Source: JALOAR01 sp041649615 (GTDB taxonomy: Bacteria; Patescibacteriota; Minisyncoccia; UBA6257; Colwellbacteraceae). Taken from it: DNA of 64,000 bases. The stretch is taken from NCBI GenBank assembly GCA_041649615.1, contig JBAZMT010000002.1, positions 28,587 to 92,586 of the forward strand, given 5' to 3'. The position numbers and the translations under genes are program-made. How positions within the stretch are numbered: the stretch's first letter is position 1; every line of letters starts with the position of its first letter. Positions 17,024 to 25,458 of the stretch are shown here, piece after piece. The notes under the pieces were generated by a model that searched no databases, was not told where the DNA came from, and saw only the letters and a program-made list of their open reading frames with translations.

Positions 17024-17425
17024 CTATTCAGTTGTCTTACCGTCGAAATGTTCTTCGTTCGCCAAAGCTTCCGCTTTAGTCTTATGAATCGTGCCGTTTT
17101 TATGCTCGGCGGGAGAATAAATGGTATAGACTTTCAATTTTTCGGTCTCTGACGCGTTTATAATGTTATGAAGCGTTCCCGCGGGAATGACGATGGCCGA
17201 ACCGTCTTCAATCTCGTGCGAAATGCCGTTTAAAACGGCGAGGCCTTTGCCCGCTTCAACGCGAAAGAATTGATCGCGGTCATCGTGAGTTTCTTCACCG
17301 ATTTCTTCTTTGGGTAAGAGAGACATCAATACAAGCTGGCTGTGAGGAGCGGTATATAAGATTTTCCTGAAATTATCGTTCTTAAGGGTATCTTGCTCAA
17401 TATTTTTTACAATGTATCCGTTCAT
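17024..17425 (-). CDS. Cupin-domain protein
   Basis: 133 residues, one cupin barrel. The first motif includes GEETHDDRDQFFRVEAGKG with candidate metal ligands His, Asp and Gln; the second is PAGTLHNIIN. The C-terminal GTIHKTKAEA segment is common in a widespread group of bacterial cupins sometimes annotated as mannose-6-phosphate isomerase-like. The real substrate cannot be told from sequence. It has no Shine-Dalgarno site; a TAGAAT about 30 bases upstream on the minus strand may be its -10 box. Confidence 0.85.
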   Translation of the reverse strand: MNGYIVKNIEQDTLKNDNFRKILYTAPHSQLVLMSLLPKEEIGEETHDDRDQFFRVEAGKGLAVLNGISHEIEDGSAIVIPAGTLHNIINASETEKLKVYTIYSPAEHKNGTIHKTKAEALANEEHFDGKTTE

Positions 17426-17464
17426 TTCATTTTTTTATTTGATTAAGCGACAATTCATTCTAAC

Positions 17465-17488
17465 AAAAAACTCTCAATTACTTGAGAG
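17465..17488 (-). terminator. Terminator for the orphan at 17503
   Basis: On the minus strand the arms CTCTCAA and TTGAGAG are followed by TTTTTT. It lies directly after the orphan gene. Confidence 0.8.
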
Positions 17489-17502
17489 CTGTCGTAAAGG
17501 TT

Positions 17503-17922
17503 CTAGTCGCGATTCGCTTTTGTCTCGGACTTTCCATATTTTGTGATCCATTCCGGATAGTAGATTAGGAGCGCGCGATCGTAGAGCTCAAACGCTTTTT
17601 TTACCAGAGCGAGATTGAATTCTTCCACTTCGGAGTATACGATGACGCTTATCTTGCCGTGGTGTTCTACGCCATCAGGGGCTTTCGCGGAGTATTGCAC
17701 CAGTTTTCTCGCGTATCTACCGTTGAGGAAATGAACGGTTTCAAATCTTCCTTTCATTGCGTAGTGGGATACTTCCTCGTCTTCGTACTTTTCATTGATC
17801 GTCAGAGTAAATGGCTTATTCATTCCAAGAGAATGGGCAAAGTTCAAAAGATCCAGAAATATTTCCCAGCTGAACTTGATGTCTCGCATCTCTGGTCCCT
17901 CAACCTCAAGACAACAATACAT
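17503..17922 (-). CDS. Orphan soluble protein with Shine-Dalgarno site
   Basis: 139 residues, acidic to neutral, no signal peptide and no recognised family. The composition suggests a mixed alpha/beta domain, with LTINEKYEDEEVSHYAMKGRF and a C-terminal helix VKKAFELYDRALLIYYP. The ATG at 17922 follows AAGGAGG at good spacing. A perfect TTGACA lies at 17985-17980 on the minus strand with only a poor -10 match. A terminator closes the single-gene unit. Confidence 0.65.
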   Translation of the reverse strand: MYCCLEVEGPEMRDIKFSWEIFLDLLNFAHSLGMNKPFTLTINEKYEDEEVSHYAMKGRFETVHFLNGRYARKLVQYSAKAPDGVEHHGKISVIVYSEVEEFNLALVKKAFELYDRALLIYYPEWITKYGKSETKANRD

Positions 17923-17985
17923 TTCAAAACCTCCTTATTTTGTTGTTAAGAACTAACTTCTACAATTGATTTGTTGATTTGTCAA

Positions 17986-18597
17986 TTATTGTTTGAGATT
18001 TTTAATCAATTTTACAATTTCCGGAAATTTTGCGACGAGAAAATGACCCTTTTTACTCTTATAGATGGTTATATGAGCTTGCTTTAAATTTTTTCTGTAT
18101 TTTTCTGCGTGAACGACAGGAACAACGTTATCGTCTGCCGAAAAGAACAAATAAAGATTTTTCGTATTTTCTTCAAGCAAAGATAGGCCAGATTTCAACC
18201 GAAATCCGCCGGGAATGATTCTACTTTCCGGAAAACCATCATATGGCGGAGCAATAAGAAAAACGCCTAAAATTTTCTTCGGAAATTTATTTTCAGACAA
18301 ATATTTGGAAAGAAACATTCCTCCGAGAGAAGAACCAATAAAGATAGCGTTGTTTTTTATTAACGGAAGAAATCGTTCAAAATAAATTTTCCACTCTTCA
18401 TATTTTGCATTTTCCCGGCAGGGCATGCGAAGACGAATTAATTCATATTTTTTTCCAAGCTTTCTATCTAAAAAGGCGTCTTTCCATCCCTCTCTTTTCT
18501 TTACGGAAACTTTTTGGTTTTTGAGATACGATAAATAATCTTTTTTATTTTTAAACACATCTCCTCCGCGAACTATAAAAATTTGGGTTTTAGTCAT
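17986..18597 (-). CDS. Alpha/beta hydrolase, RBBP9/YdeN-like
   Basis: 203 residues of the small alpha/beta hydrolase group that includes RBBP9. The nucleophile elbow is GSSLGG, the acid region is SADDNVVP, and the histidine is in KKGHFLV, so the Ser-Asp-His triad is complete. Family members are serine hydrolases of mostly unknown substrate. The ATG at 18597 has no ribosome binding site, but TATAAT on the minus strand (18613-18608) ends ten bases before it. Confidence 0.8.
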   Translation of the reverse strand: MTKTQIFIVRGGDVFKNKKDYLSYLKNQKVSVKKREGWKDAFLDRKLGKKYELIRLRMPCRENAKYEEWKIYFERFLPLIKNNAIFIGSSLGGMFLSKYLSENKFPKKILGVFLIAPPYDGFPESRIIPGGFRLKSGLSLLEENTKNLYLFFSADDNVVPVVHAEKYRKNLKQAHITIYKSKKGHFLVAKFPEIVKLIKNLKQ

Positions 18598-18608
18598 TTT
18601 ATAGAAAA

Positions 18609-18842
18609 TTATAGGATATGTTTTTTCGTAAATGCTCTTCCGGAACCGGACTTAAGATATTTCTCGAAAGAAAACGCCTTATATTTATCTGTGAAAGCGA
18701 CATAGAACTCTAATTCTACTGGCAATCTATTTGTTGTTGCGGGAACATATCCATTTTTATGTCTGCTCAATCGTTCTTCAATATTATCGGTACAGCCTAT
18801 ATAGAATCCGTTTTTACACTTGATGCTGTAAACATAATACAT
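18609..18842 (-). CDS. GIY-YIG domain protein
   Basis: 77 residues making up one small GIY-YIG nuclease domain of the single-domain type (YhbQ/UvrC N-terminal fold). It begins YYVYSIKCKNGFYIGCT, matching the two-part GIY...YIG signature, followed by the conserved arginine (IEERLSRH) and the late glutamate (FEKYLKSG). Stand-alone members are common in Patescibacteria and their role is unknown; DNA repair or mobility have been proposed. TACAAT ends eight bases before the ATG on the minus strand. Confidence 0.88.
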   Translation of the reverse strand: MYYVYSIKCKNGFYIGCTDNIEERLSRHKNGYVPATTNRLPVELEFYVAFTDKYKAFSFEKYLKSGSGRAFTKKHIL

Positions 18843-19071
18843 TTTTACTAATTGTAACCCGCTTTCGCTTAACTACTGCGGACTGTGTCACGCCGTAGCC
18901 AAGCTTCAGCGTGGCGAAGGCGATGGCGATTTCCGGAAGTTTGAACCGGCGTTTGCGGCGAAGACCATAAGTTACAGTCGCCTTGATAGAATTGTGGGCG
19001 ATTTACGCCGTATCTACAAAGAGAATCCTGCTTATTTCGATGTTCCGTCATTTGCGCAAAGAATCTATTAG
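18838..19071 (+). pseudogene. Remnant of a foreign-looking gene (C-terminal fragment)
   Basis: An open frame of 77 codons without any start codon of the usual kind, ending at TAG 19069-19071. The translation reads like a genuine protein tail, with DFRKFEPAFAAKTISY and DLRRIYKENPAYFDVPSF. Arginine is written with CGT/CGC rather than AGA, and third positions are richer in G and C than in the neighbours. I interpret it as the stump of a transferred gene; the family is not recognised. It overlaps the start of the GIY-YIG gene on the other strand. Confidence 0.35.
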
Positions 19072-19113
19072 ATACATTGGACTTACTATACAGATTTGAT
19101 AAGTAACTCTAAT

Positions 19114-19722
19114 CTATAGCTCCACAGTGCGAAGACGAGGAAACAGCTCGATCAACAATTCTTCTCCCTTCTCGGTCTTGATGGGGCCGAGTATGACCCG
19201 CACGAATGGCACCTTGTTCTTGGCGCGGAAGTCGGCGAGTGCTTGCCAGTCGGGAGCATGCATTTGCGGCGCAAGATTGAGCGCAAGGTAGAGACTAAGA
19301 TAAGGGGAGGGTGAATATCCTTTCGAGAATATCTTTTGTAGCTCGCTGGTAACTGAAGCCGTGAAGTCGCCGCTGAACTGATGATCGGTGAGCCGCTTCA
19401 TTTGGAAGACATCGCCACTGAAGCCGTCTCTTGGCGTGGCGTTGGAGTCGGCCGCGTCGAGGATGAGAATATCGACGTCGGTATCATCTTTACGGAATCT
19501 CTTTATTGCCTCGTTCTTGGTGAGCGCCCCAGCTTTCATCTGCCGCAAGCCCTCCTCGATAACCGGAATGCCGACTAAGAACGGCTTTTTGAATTCCTTT
19601 TCATACAAACGCTTGAGGCGTACTGCCTCCGACAATTCAGTGTCGCGACTATCGCGTCCTTCACCGAATTGGCGCAAGTATTCGATGATTTCTTGCTCTG
19701 TGCAGTAGATAAAATGCTCCAT
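19114..19722 (-). CDS. Unknown protein of probable foreign origin
   Basis: 202 residues, no recognised family, soluble. It has a charged helical N-terminal half and a distinctive DTDVDILILDAADSN stretch followed by GDVFQMKRL, vaguely like a nuclease core but not diagnostic. Codon use (CGC, CGT, CTC, GGC) differs from the surrounding genes and matches the remnant at 18838-19071, so the two probably arrived together. The nearby tRNA-Ser with an encoded CCA end could mark the insertion site. Confidence 0.6.
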   Translation of the reverse strand: MEHFIYCTEQEIIEYLRQFGEGRDSRDTELSEAVRLKRLYEKEFKKPFLVGIPVIEEGLRQMKAGALTKNEAIKRFRKDDTDVDILILDAADSNATPRDGFSGDVFQMKRLTDHQFSGDFTASVTSELQKIFSKGYSPSPYLSLYLALNLAPQMHAPDWQALADFRAKNKVPFVRVILGPIKTEKGEELLIELFPRLRTVEL

Positions 19723-19780
19723 AATTCGAATCCCTTTAACTCTCCACTTTCAAAACCCTTTATCTAAGCCCTAAAAACGC

Positions 19781-19870
19781 TGGCGGAGAGGCAGGGATTC
19801 GAACCCTGGAAGCCCTTGCGAGCTTAACACGTTAGCACCGTGTCCCATTCGACCACTCTGGCACCTCTCC
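19781..19870 (-). tRNA. tRNA-Ser (anticodon GCT), CCA encoded
   Basis: On the minus strand GGAGAGG pairs with the 3' acceptor strand. The anticodon loop TGCTAAC gives GCT (Ser AGC/AGU), and a long class II variable arm is present. The 3' end reads G-CCA in the DNA, the only one of the eleven tRNAs here with an encoded CCA. Confidence 0.95.
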
Positions 19871-19985
19871 AAGACTCATAAAATTTACTATCAAAACGGT
19901 TCATTTACAACTCGTTCGGGACGCTGCGATATTGGCAAATATGTTATTATTCCAGGATAAGATTCGGGAAAGATCAAATAAATCA

Positions 19986-20771
19986 ATGAATAAAAAAATT
20001 ATCGCAATATTGGCTGTCGTGATAGTCGCCGTGTTGGCCGGGGCTGTCATTTGGTCCCGGTATCAAAAAAGCGGTCAGTCCATCACGGAAAAGGCCGTGG
20101 AAGAAAAGACGGACTTTTACGAAATAACGGCCAAATACCCGATCGATCCGTGGGATAAGGACGGCGCCATCAAGGAATTCGTGAATTACCAAGTCGATCA
20201 AAGAAAAGAGGATTGGAAAGTCGGGGGCGATATATATAACACGGAAAAAGACGTGGAGGCGCGGTTTCCGGACAGGCCGAAAATGGTGTATACGATGGAC
20301 ATTACCTATACGAAATACGATTCTCCGAAATTCGGGACGAGATCTTACGTCTTTATCATCGGCGAATATACCGGGGGAGCGAATGCTAACGCGAGAGTGC
20401 AATCTTTTAGCTTCAATAAGGACGGACGAATTCAAATAGGGGACATCTTGAACCTGGCGGACGATCATAACGATATCGAACTCACGAAGATATTATTCGA
20501 CAAGGCCATGACCGACCCCGAACGGTTTCCCAGCGCCGACATAACAAGGGAAGGAACGGGTCTCGCTTATCTCAAGGACGATGGTATAACTTTCGATCAG
20601 AGCAAATGTCATTGCGACGGATTTCTTTTTTCGTCCAACTTTCAGAATTTCGTCATCAAGGACGAAGGAATTGATTTCTTCTTCGGTAAATATCAGGCGA
20701 CCATAGGCGCGTCGGGAGTGGTCGATGTCATGTTGGACTGGGACGCTCTGGCGCCGTATTTAGAAATATAA
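19986..20771 (+). CDS. Membrane-anchored DUF3298/RsiV-like protein
   Basis: About 261 residues. An N-terminal helix (KIIAILAVVIVAVLAGAVIW) anchors the protein. The outer part resembles the DUF4163/DUF3298 module of RsiV and PdaC-type proteins: an N-terminal half with YEITAKYP and a C-terminal half with GDILNLADDHN, then FLFSSNFQNFVIKDEGIDFFF. In characterised proteins this module binds lysozyme or accompanies peptidoglycan deacetylases; no enzyme domain is attached here. ATG 19986 puts the helix at the N-terminus; a TTG 18 codons upstream is also in frame. Confidence 0.7.
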   Translation: MNKKIIAILAVVIVAVLAGAVIWSRYQKSGQSITEKAVEEKTDFYEITAKYPIDPWDKDGAIKEFVNYQVDQRKEDWKVGGDIYNTEKDVEARFPDRPKMVYTMDITYTKYDSPKFGTRSYVFIIGEYTGGANANARVQSFSFNKDGRIQIGDILNLADDHNDIELTKILFDKAMTDPERFPSADITREGTGLAYLKDDGITFDQSKCHCDGFLFSSNFQNFVIKDEGIDFFFGKYQATIGASGVVDVMLDWDALAPYLEI

Positions 20772-20828
20772 TTTTACGAACGGATTTTCTTGTTATTTAT
20801 CCGCTTTTTTGGTACTTTGACAAAGCTA

Positions 20829-22250
20829 ATGGCGGAAGAAGAAGCAAAAAAGGAGAAAAGACCACCGATAGTGGTGGTTATGGGACACGTTGATCACGGA
20901 AAGACGAGTCTTTTGGACTACATTAGAAAAACCCGCGTTGCCGGAAAAGAAGCGGGCGGAATCACGCAATCTATCGGAGCTTACGAGATTGAACACGAAA
21001 GCAATAAAATAACATTCATAGATACGCCGGGACATGAAGCTTTCAAGGCGATGAGAACGCGCGGAGCGACCGTGGCGGATATCGCCGTTTTAGTTGTCGC
21101 GGCGGATGAAGGACCAAAACCACAGACGGAAGAATCAATAAAAATTTTAACGGAATCGCAAACACCTTATGTCGTGGCTATCACGAAAATAGATTCGCCG
21201 CGGGCAGACACGGAAAAAGTTAAAAACGAGCTTGCGAGCAAAGGCGTCTATTTGGAAGGGTACGGCGGAAACGTAAGCTGGCAGGGAGTTTCGTCCAAAA
21301 CAGGGGAGGGAGTATCGGAGCTTTTGGATCTGATTCTTCTTCTTGCGGACGTGTCGGAACTCGCATATGACCCCGAAGCGCGCGCTTCGGGATTTGTGAT
21401 TGAATCCAAAAAAGACAGCCGGAGAGGAATCGTGGCTTCGCTTATATTAAAAGACGGGACTTTGAGGCTGGGACAGAATATTGTGACTTCCACGACGCTC
21501 GGGAAAATAAAAATTTTAGAGGATTTTACGGGGAAGGGAGTAAAAGAATTGCATCCTTCCGCTCCGGCGCTTGTCGTCGGATTTGAAGACATTCCTTTGG
21601 CGGGTGAAGAATTTGAGGCGGGAGAAGTAACGCTTACTCTTTTGGAAGCAAAACAACGAGAAAAAAAGACAGAAGAAAAAGAAGGCACTATCGCCGCAGT
21701 GCTCAAAGCGGACGTCAGCGGATCGCTTGAAGTCTTAAAAGACGTGATGGCGGGAAAAATAAAGATAGTGGGTTCTTCGGCCGGAGACATAACGGATGGA
21801 GACGTTAAATCAGCCGTTGCCGCAAACGCCTTGATTATCGCGTTTCGCACAAAATTCAACAGTAAGTCGGTAGAAATGTTTGCGAGAAACAATAACGTAA
21901 AAGTATTTTCATCGGACATAATTTATGAACTTGTTAAATCGGTTGACGAGTACATTGAGGAAACGTCCGAACCGGAAATTGCGGGAAGAATGGAAGTACT
22001 CGCCATATTCGGTAAAAAAGACGACAACCAAATAATAGGGGGAAAAGTCGTTGAGGGAGCGATCAGAACAGGGAGAAAGGTGGAAATAAAAAGAAGGGGA
22101 ATGCTCGTAGGTGACGGAAAAATCGTCAATCTTCAATCGGGGAAGAAAGACGCAAAGGAAGTGGAAGCGCCGAACGAATGCGGAATCTTGATTGATACGG
22201 TCGCTTCCATAAAAGTAGGAGATGAGCTTTCGCAAGCAGCAATTAAATAG
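20829..22250 (+). CDS. infB: Translation initiation factor IF-2, short form
   Basis: A GTPase that places initiator tRNA on the small ribosomal subunit; about 473 residues. G1 is GHVDHGKT, G3 DTPGHEAF and G4 TKID. The beta-barrel and the C-terminal initiator-tRNA binding domain (KVVEGAIRTGRKVEIKRRG) follow. The whole N-terminal extension and IF2_N domains of typical bacteria are missing, a common simplification in small genomes. ATG 20829 gives MAEEEAKKEKRPP directly before the G domain. It overlaps rbfA by 29 bases. Confidence 0.95.
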   Translation: MAEEEAKKEKRPPIVVVMGHVDHGKTSLLDYIRKTRVAGKEAGGITQSIGAYEIEHESNKITFIDTPGHEAFKAMRTRGATVADIAVLVVAADEGPKPQTEESIKILTESQTPYVVAITKIDSPRADTEKVKNELASKGVYLEGYGGNVSWQGVSSKTGEGVSELLDLILLLADVSELAYDPEARASGFVIESKKDSRRGIVASLILKDGTLRLGQNIVTSTTLGKIKILEDFTGKGVKELHPSAPALVVGFEDIPLAGEEFEAGEVTLTLLEAKQREKKTEEKEGTIAAVLKADVSGSLEVLKDVMAGKIKIVGSSAGDITDGDVKSAVAANALIIAFRTKFNSKSVEMFARNNNVKVFSSDIIYELVKSVDEYIEETSEPEIAGRMEVLAIFGKKDDNQIIGGKVVEGAIRTGRKVEIKRRGMLVGDGKIVNLQSGKKDAKEVEAPNECGILIDTVASIKVGDELSQAAIK

Positions 22251-22554
22251 TCTCATAAGAAACGAAGTCGCGAAGGCAATTCAGAGAGAAGTGGAATTCC
22301 CCGCGGGCGCGCTTGTCTCCGTTACGGAAGTAAGAGTTTCGGACGATCTGGCTCACGCGGACGTAATGATTTCCGTTCTTCCTTCAGCGAAAAAAGACGC
22401 GGCCTTAAAGGCGCTAAACGCCAAACAATCGGAAATTCAAACGATTCTTTTCAAAAAAATAAAAATAATGTCCTTGCCGAAAGTCCGTTTTAATTACGAT
22501 CCGGGACCGGAAAAAGCGGCGGATATTGAAAGAATTTCACTTGGTGGAAAATAG
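22222..22554 (+). CDS. rbfA: Ribosome-binding factor A
   Basis: 110 residues of the KH-like 30S maturation factor RbfA. Recognisable segments are LNSLIRNEVAKAIQREVEF, the core VTEVRVSDDLAHADVMISV and the C-terminal KVRFNYDPGPEKAADIERI. It overlaps the end of infB by 29 bases, keeping the infB-rbfA pairing seen across bacteria and implying coupled translation. Confidence 0.95.
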   Translation: MSFRKQQLNSLIRNEVAKAIQREVEFPAGALVSVTEVRVSDDLAHADVMISVLPSAKKDAALKALNAKQSEIQTILFKKIKIMSLPKVRFNYDPGPEKAADIERISLGGK

Positions 22555-22587
22555 GCGTAACGGTTGCTAGAATCAGAGACGTTGCTT

Positions 22588-22659
22588 GGCCTGGTAGTCA
22601 AGTGGTAAGACGGAGCTCTGCAAAAGCTCTATACGCGAGTTCGATTCTCGCCCAGGCCT
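22588..22659 (+). tRNA. tRNA-Cys (anticodon GCA)
   Basis: The acceptor GGCCTGG pairs with CCAGGCC. The anticodon stem GAGCT/AGCTC encloses CTGCAAA, giving GCA (Cys). CCA is not encoded. Confidence 0.95.
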
Positions 22660-22725
22660 CTGAAATAACGGAATAGGCTGAATATATATTTCTTATTAGT
22701 GTTCCCTATTTGATATACTTATTAG

Positions 22726-23199
22726 GTGAGAACGAGATCTTGGACGGAAGAAAATTTGTTAGCAGCTATCCAGACTTCTTATAGTTTGAGACAAGTTATT
22801 AAAAAGTTAGGACTAAAAGCTGCAGGAGGTAATTATTGTCAGATAAAAGATTTTATAAGTAATAGAGGTTTTGATATAAGCCATTTTCGTGGAAAAGGGT
22901 GGAGTGCTGGGTTACGAGGAATAGGTAGGCCTCGCATCTCGTTAGAGGATATCCTGATCAAGGATAGTAGTTTTCAAAGTTTCAAACTTAAAAAAAGATT
23001 ATTTGCCTCTGGTTTAAAACCAGAATACTGTGAAGAGTGTGGCTGGAATAAAAGGACAAAAGAAGGTTATTTACCGCTTGAACTAGACCATATTAACGGG
23101 GATCATAGGGATAATAGAATAGAAAATCTCCGTGTGTTATGTCCGAATTGTCATAGTTTAAAACCTACCCACAGAGGTAGAAAATTAAAAGGAATATAA
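22726..23199 (+). CDS. HNH endonuclease
   Basis: 157 residues. The N-terminal half holds a putative helix-turn-helix (AAIQTSYSLRQVIKKLGL), often found in homing-type HNH proteins. The C-terminal half is the HNH domain: CEECGWN, then LELDHINGDHRDNRIENLRVLCPNCH, with two CxxC zinc knuckles and catalytic DH...N...H. It is squeezed between tRNA-Cys and tRNA-Leu, with TATACT ending six bases before its GTG start. Its codon use is AT-richer than the neighbours, which fits mobility. No disrupted host gene or intron is visible, so it may be a free-standing homing nuclease. Confidence 0.88.
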   Translation: MRTRSWTEENLLAAIQTSYSLRQVIKKLGLKAAGGNYCQIKDFISNRGFDISHFRGKGWSAGLRGIGRPRISLEDILIKDSSFQSFKLKKRLFASGLKPEYCEECGWNKRTKEGYLPLELDHINGDHRDNRIENLRVLCPNCHSLKPTHRGRKLKGI

Positions 23200-23205
23200 A
23201 GGTAT

Positions 23206-23288
23206 GCCCGGGTGTTGGAATGGTAGACAAGCGACACTTAAAATGTCGTGGAGGCAACTCCGTGTGGGTTCGATCCCCACTCCGGGCA
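23206..23288 (+). tRNA. tRNA-Leu (anticodon TAA)
   Basis: The acceptor GCCCGGG pairs with TCCGGGC (one G-T pair). The anticodon loop TTAAAAT gives TAA (Leu UUA), and a class II variable arm is present. CCA is not encoded. The alpha/beta hydrolase gene begins five bases later. Confidence 0.95.
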
Positions 23289-23293
23289 CTAAA

Positions 23294-24040
23294 ATGAAAG
23301 AAGAACATATTATCGTAGACGATCTGGACGTTTCTTACCTTGACCGCGGAGAGGGCGAAATCTTCTTGTTTCTTCACGGATGGGGAATGAACGCTTTTTC
23401 GTTCAACGATTTAATGGAACGATTCGGTGATAAGAGATGCGTGGCGCTATCTCTTCCCGGATTTGGAGGAAGCGAGAAGCCGAAAACGGCGTGGAGCGTT
23501 GCCGATTACGCTAAATTCGTTCGCAAATTTCTTGAGAGACTTGAAATAAACGGAATTAAAGCGATAATCGCGCATTCGTTCGGAGGAAGAGTGGCTATAA
23601 AAGGAGTAGCCTCGGGAATTTTAGACCCGAAAAAATTGATTCTTATCGCTTCGGCGGGGGCGGCGAAAAAGTCGCTTAAGATGCGAATACTCGGGATGAT
23701 CGCGAAAATCGCTAAAATATTTTTTGCCATTTGGCCCTTGTCGCTTTTGAAAAATCGTTTGAAGCAGGTCGTGGGAAGCAGAGATTATTTAAGCGCGGGA
23801 GAAATGAGGGGTACGTTTATAAAAGCGATCAATGAAAGTTTGCTCCCGGATGCCAAAAAAATATCCATTCCAACGCTTTTAATGTGGGGAGATAGAGATA
23901 CGGAGACTCCTCTTAACGAAGCTTATAGGTTTACGAGCGTGATTAAAAACGCGAAACTTGAAATTTTTTCGGGAGCGGGACATTTTGTTTTTAAAGAAAG
24001 ATTAAACGAAGTCGCGGAGGCGATAAACAAATTTCTATGA
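23294..24040 (+). CDS. Alpha/beta hydrolase
   Basis: 248 residues with a full alpha/beta-hydrolase fold: the oxyanion loop FLHGWGMNAF, nucleophile elbow AHSFGGR, acid WGDRDTETPL and base GAGHFVF. Such enzymes include esterases and C-C hydrolases; the substrate is unknown. It starts at ATG 23294 right after tRNA-Leu. Its stop overlaps the ATG of the murF-like gene (ATGA), so it is the first gene of a three-gene peptidoglycan-linked operon with murF and ddl. Confidence 0.88.
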   Translation: MKEEHIIVDDLDVSYLDRGEGEIFLFLHGWGMNAFSFNDLMERFGDKRCVALSLPGFGGSEKPKTAWSVADYAKFVRKFLERLEINGIKAIIAHSFGGRVAIKGVASGILDPKKLILIASAGAAKKSLKMRILGMIAKIAKIFFAIWPLSLLKNRLKQVVGSRDYLSAGEMRGTFIKAINESLLPDAKKISIPTLLMWGDRDTETPLNEAYRFTSVIKNAKLEIFSGAGHFVFKERLNEVAEAINKFL

Positions 24041-25458
24041 TCAAGCGTTTTTTATCGCGATTCAATTTGCGTTACGTTCATTCGCTCGTTTATATGCTTC
24101 AGGCGACCGAGTATAAAGTCGGCGATTATTTCTCGTGGCTCAAAAGAGTTGATGATTTTCGGTTTGTTGAAAAAAGAAAAAAGCTCGTAAAGACGTTGAA
24201 AGCGAAAACACTCCTTGTAATGGGGTGGTTAATTTGGATTGTGGCTATTTTATTCAGCGTTTTTTATTCGTCAATTTTCGGATACGTTTCCACGATATTT
24301 TTAATCATTCTATCTCCGTACGTTCTCGCTTACGCACTCGGGATAATCGTTCTCTTGGGGCAATTCGTTCAAATCCCGGTTGAAAACGTGATTATTAGCC
24401 AAGCGCGGAAAGTATTAATTCGCCATAAAGCGACTCGGATCGCCATTGCGGGAAGTTTTGGCAAAACCACAATGCGCGAAATTATGAATATTGTTTTGTC
24501 GGAGGGTAAAAAAGTAGCCGCTCCGCCTCACAGTTACAACACGCCTTTAAGCATCGCTAAGTTTGTAAAAGAGCTAAAGGGAGACGAGGAGATATTAATT
24601 TTTGAGTTTGGCGAATACTATCCTGGGGATATACGGAGATTGTGCGAATTCGTGAAACCCGATATGGGTGTCATCACGGGAATTAACGAGGCCCATCTTG
24701 CGAAATTTGAAACATTGGATAAAACGGCAAAGACGATCTTTGAACTTGCCGATTTTTTGGGGGATAAACCCGTGTATGTAAACGGCGAGAGTGAAAATGC
24801 GCGAGCGCACGCACGAAAGAATCATATAATTTACGATCGCAACGGCGTTTCCGATATGCAAGTCAAAAAAGCCGAAACCGACTTGTCAGGAACGTCTTTT
24901 ACGCTTGCGATTAATGAAAAAGAATGGAACTTCAAATCATCTCTTCTCGGCCTTCATCAAATCGGACCGCTTACGGCCGCGATCGCCATTGCCAGGGGAA
25001 ATGGACTGTCACTCGGGCAAATTCAATCGGGAATCGCAAAAACCAAACCGTTTGAACATCGCTTGGAACCGATTTATGGCGAAGACGGCGTTACGATTCT
25101 TGATGACAGCTATAACGGAAATCCGGACGGAGTAAAAGCGGTTATTGAATTTCTATCGTCTTTAAAAACCGGAGGCAGACGAATTTATGTGACTCCGGGA
25201 CTTGTGGAAATGGGCGCTCGAACGAAAGAAGTTCACCGCGAGATCGGACGAGAACTCGCCAAGGCCCGCATTGAAAAAGTCGTGCTTATCAAAAATTCCG
25301 TAACGTCCTATATTGAAGAAGGATTAAAGGAAAGCCAGTATGAAGGAGAAGTAATTTGGTTTTCCGACGCTTTAAGCGCTTTTGCGGCTTTACCTCAAAT
25401 GACCGCGAAGGGGGATATAGTTTTGCTTCAAAACGATTGGCCCGACCAATATGCCTAA
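24037..25458 (+). CDS. MurF-like ligase with an N-terminal membrane region
   Basis: 473 residues. From about residue 130 it is a Mur ligase: P-loop IAGSFGKTTMREIM, central domain with ITGINEAHLAKF, and C-terminal domain with ILDDSYNGNPDGVKAV and VTPGLVEMG, most like MurF, which adds D-Ala-D-Ala to the UDP-MurNAc tripeptide. Instead of the usual MurF N-terminal substrate domain there are about 130 residues with two transmembrane helices (around 60-82 and 85-110). The next gene is ddl, overlapping by eight bases, which supports the MurF assignment. Confidence 0.85.
   Translation: MIKRFLSRFNLRYVHSLVYMLQATEYKVGDYFSWLKRVDDFRFVEKRKKLVKTLKAKTLLVMGWLIWIVAILFSVFYSSIFGYVSTIFLIILSPYVLAYALGIIVLLGQFVQIPVENVIISQARKVLIRHKATRIAIAGSFGKTTMREIMNIVLSEGKKVAAPPHSYNTPLSIAKFVKELKGDEEILIFEFGEYYPGDIRRLCEFVKPDMGVITGINEAHLAKFETLDKTAKTIFELADFLGDKPVYVNGESENARAHARKNHIIYDRNGVSDMQVKKAETDLSGTSFTLAINEKEWNFKSSLLGLHQIGPLTAAIAIARGNGLSLGQIQSGIAKTKPFEHRLEPIYGEDGVTILDDSYNGNPDGVKAVIEFLSSLKTGGRRIYVTPGLVEMGARTKEVHREIGRELAKARIEKVVLIKNSVTSYIEEGLKESQYEGEVIWFSDALSAFAALPQMTAKGDIVLLQNDWPDQYA

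Noticed and set aside
18869..19051. 60-codon minus-strand frame near the GIY-YIG gene
   Set aside because: The opposite strand gives a more protein-like reading that continues to a stop at 19071; the minus-strand frame looks like its shadow.
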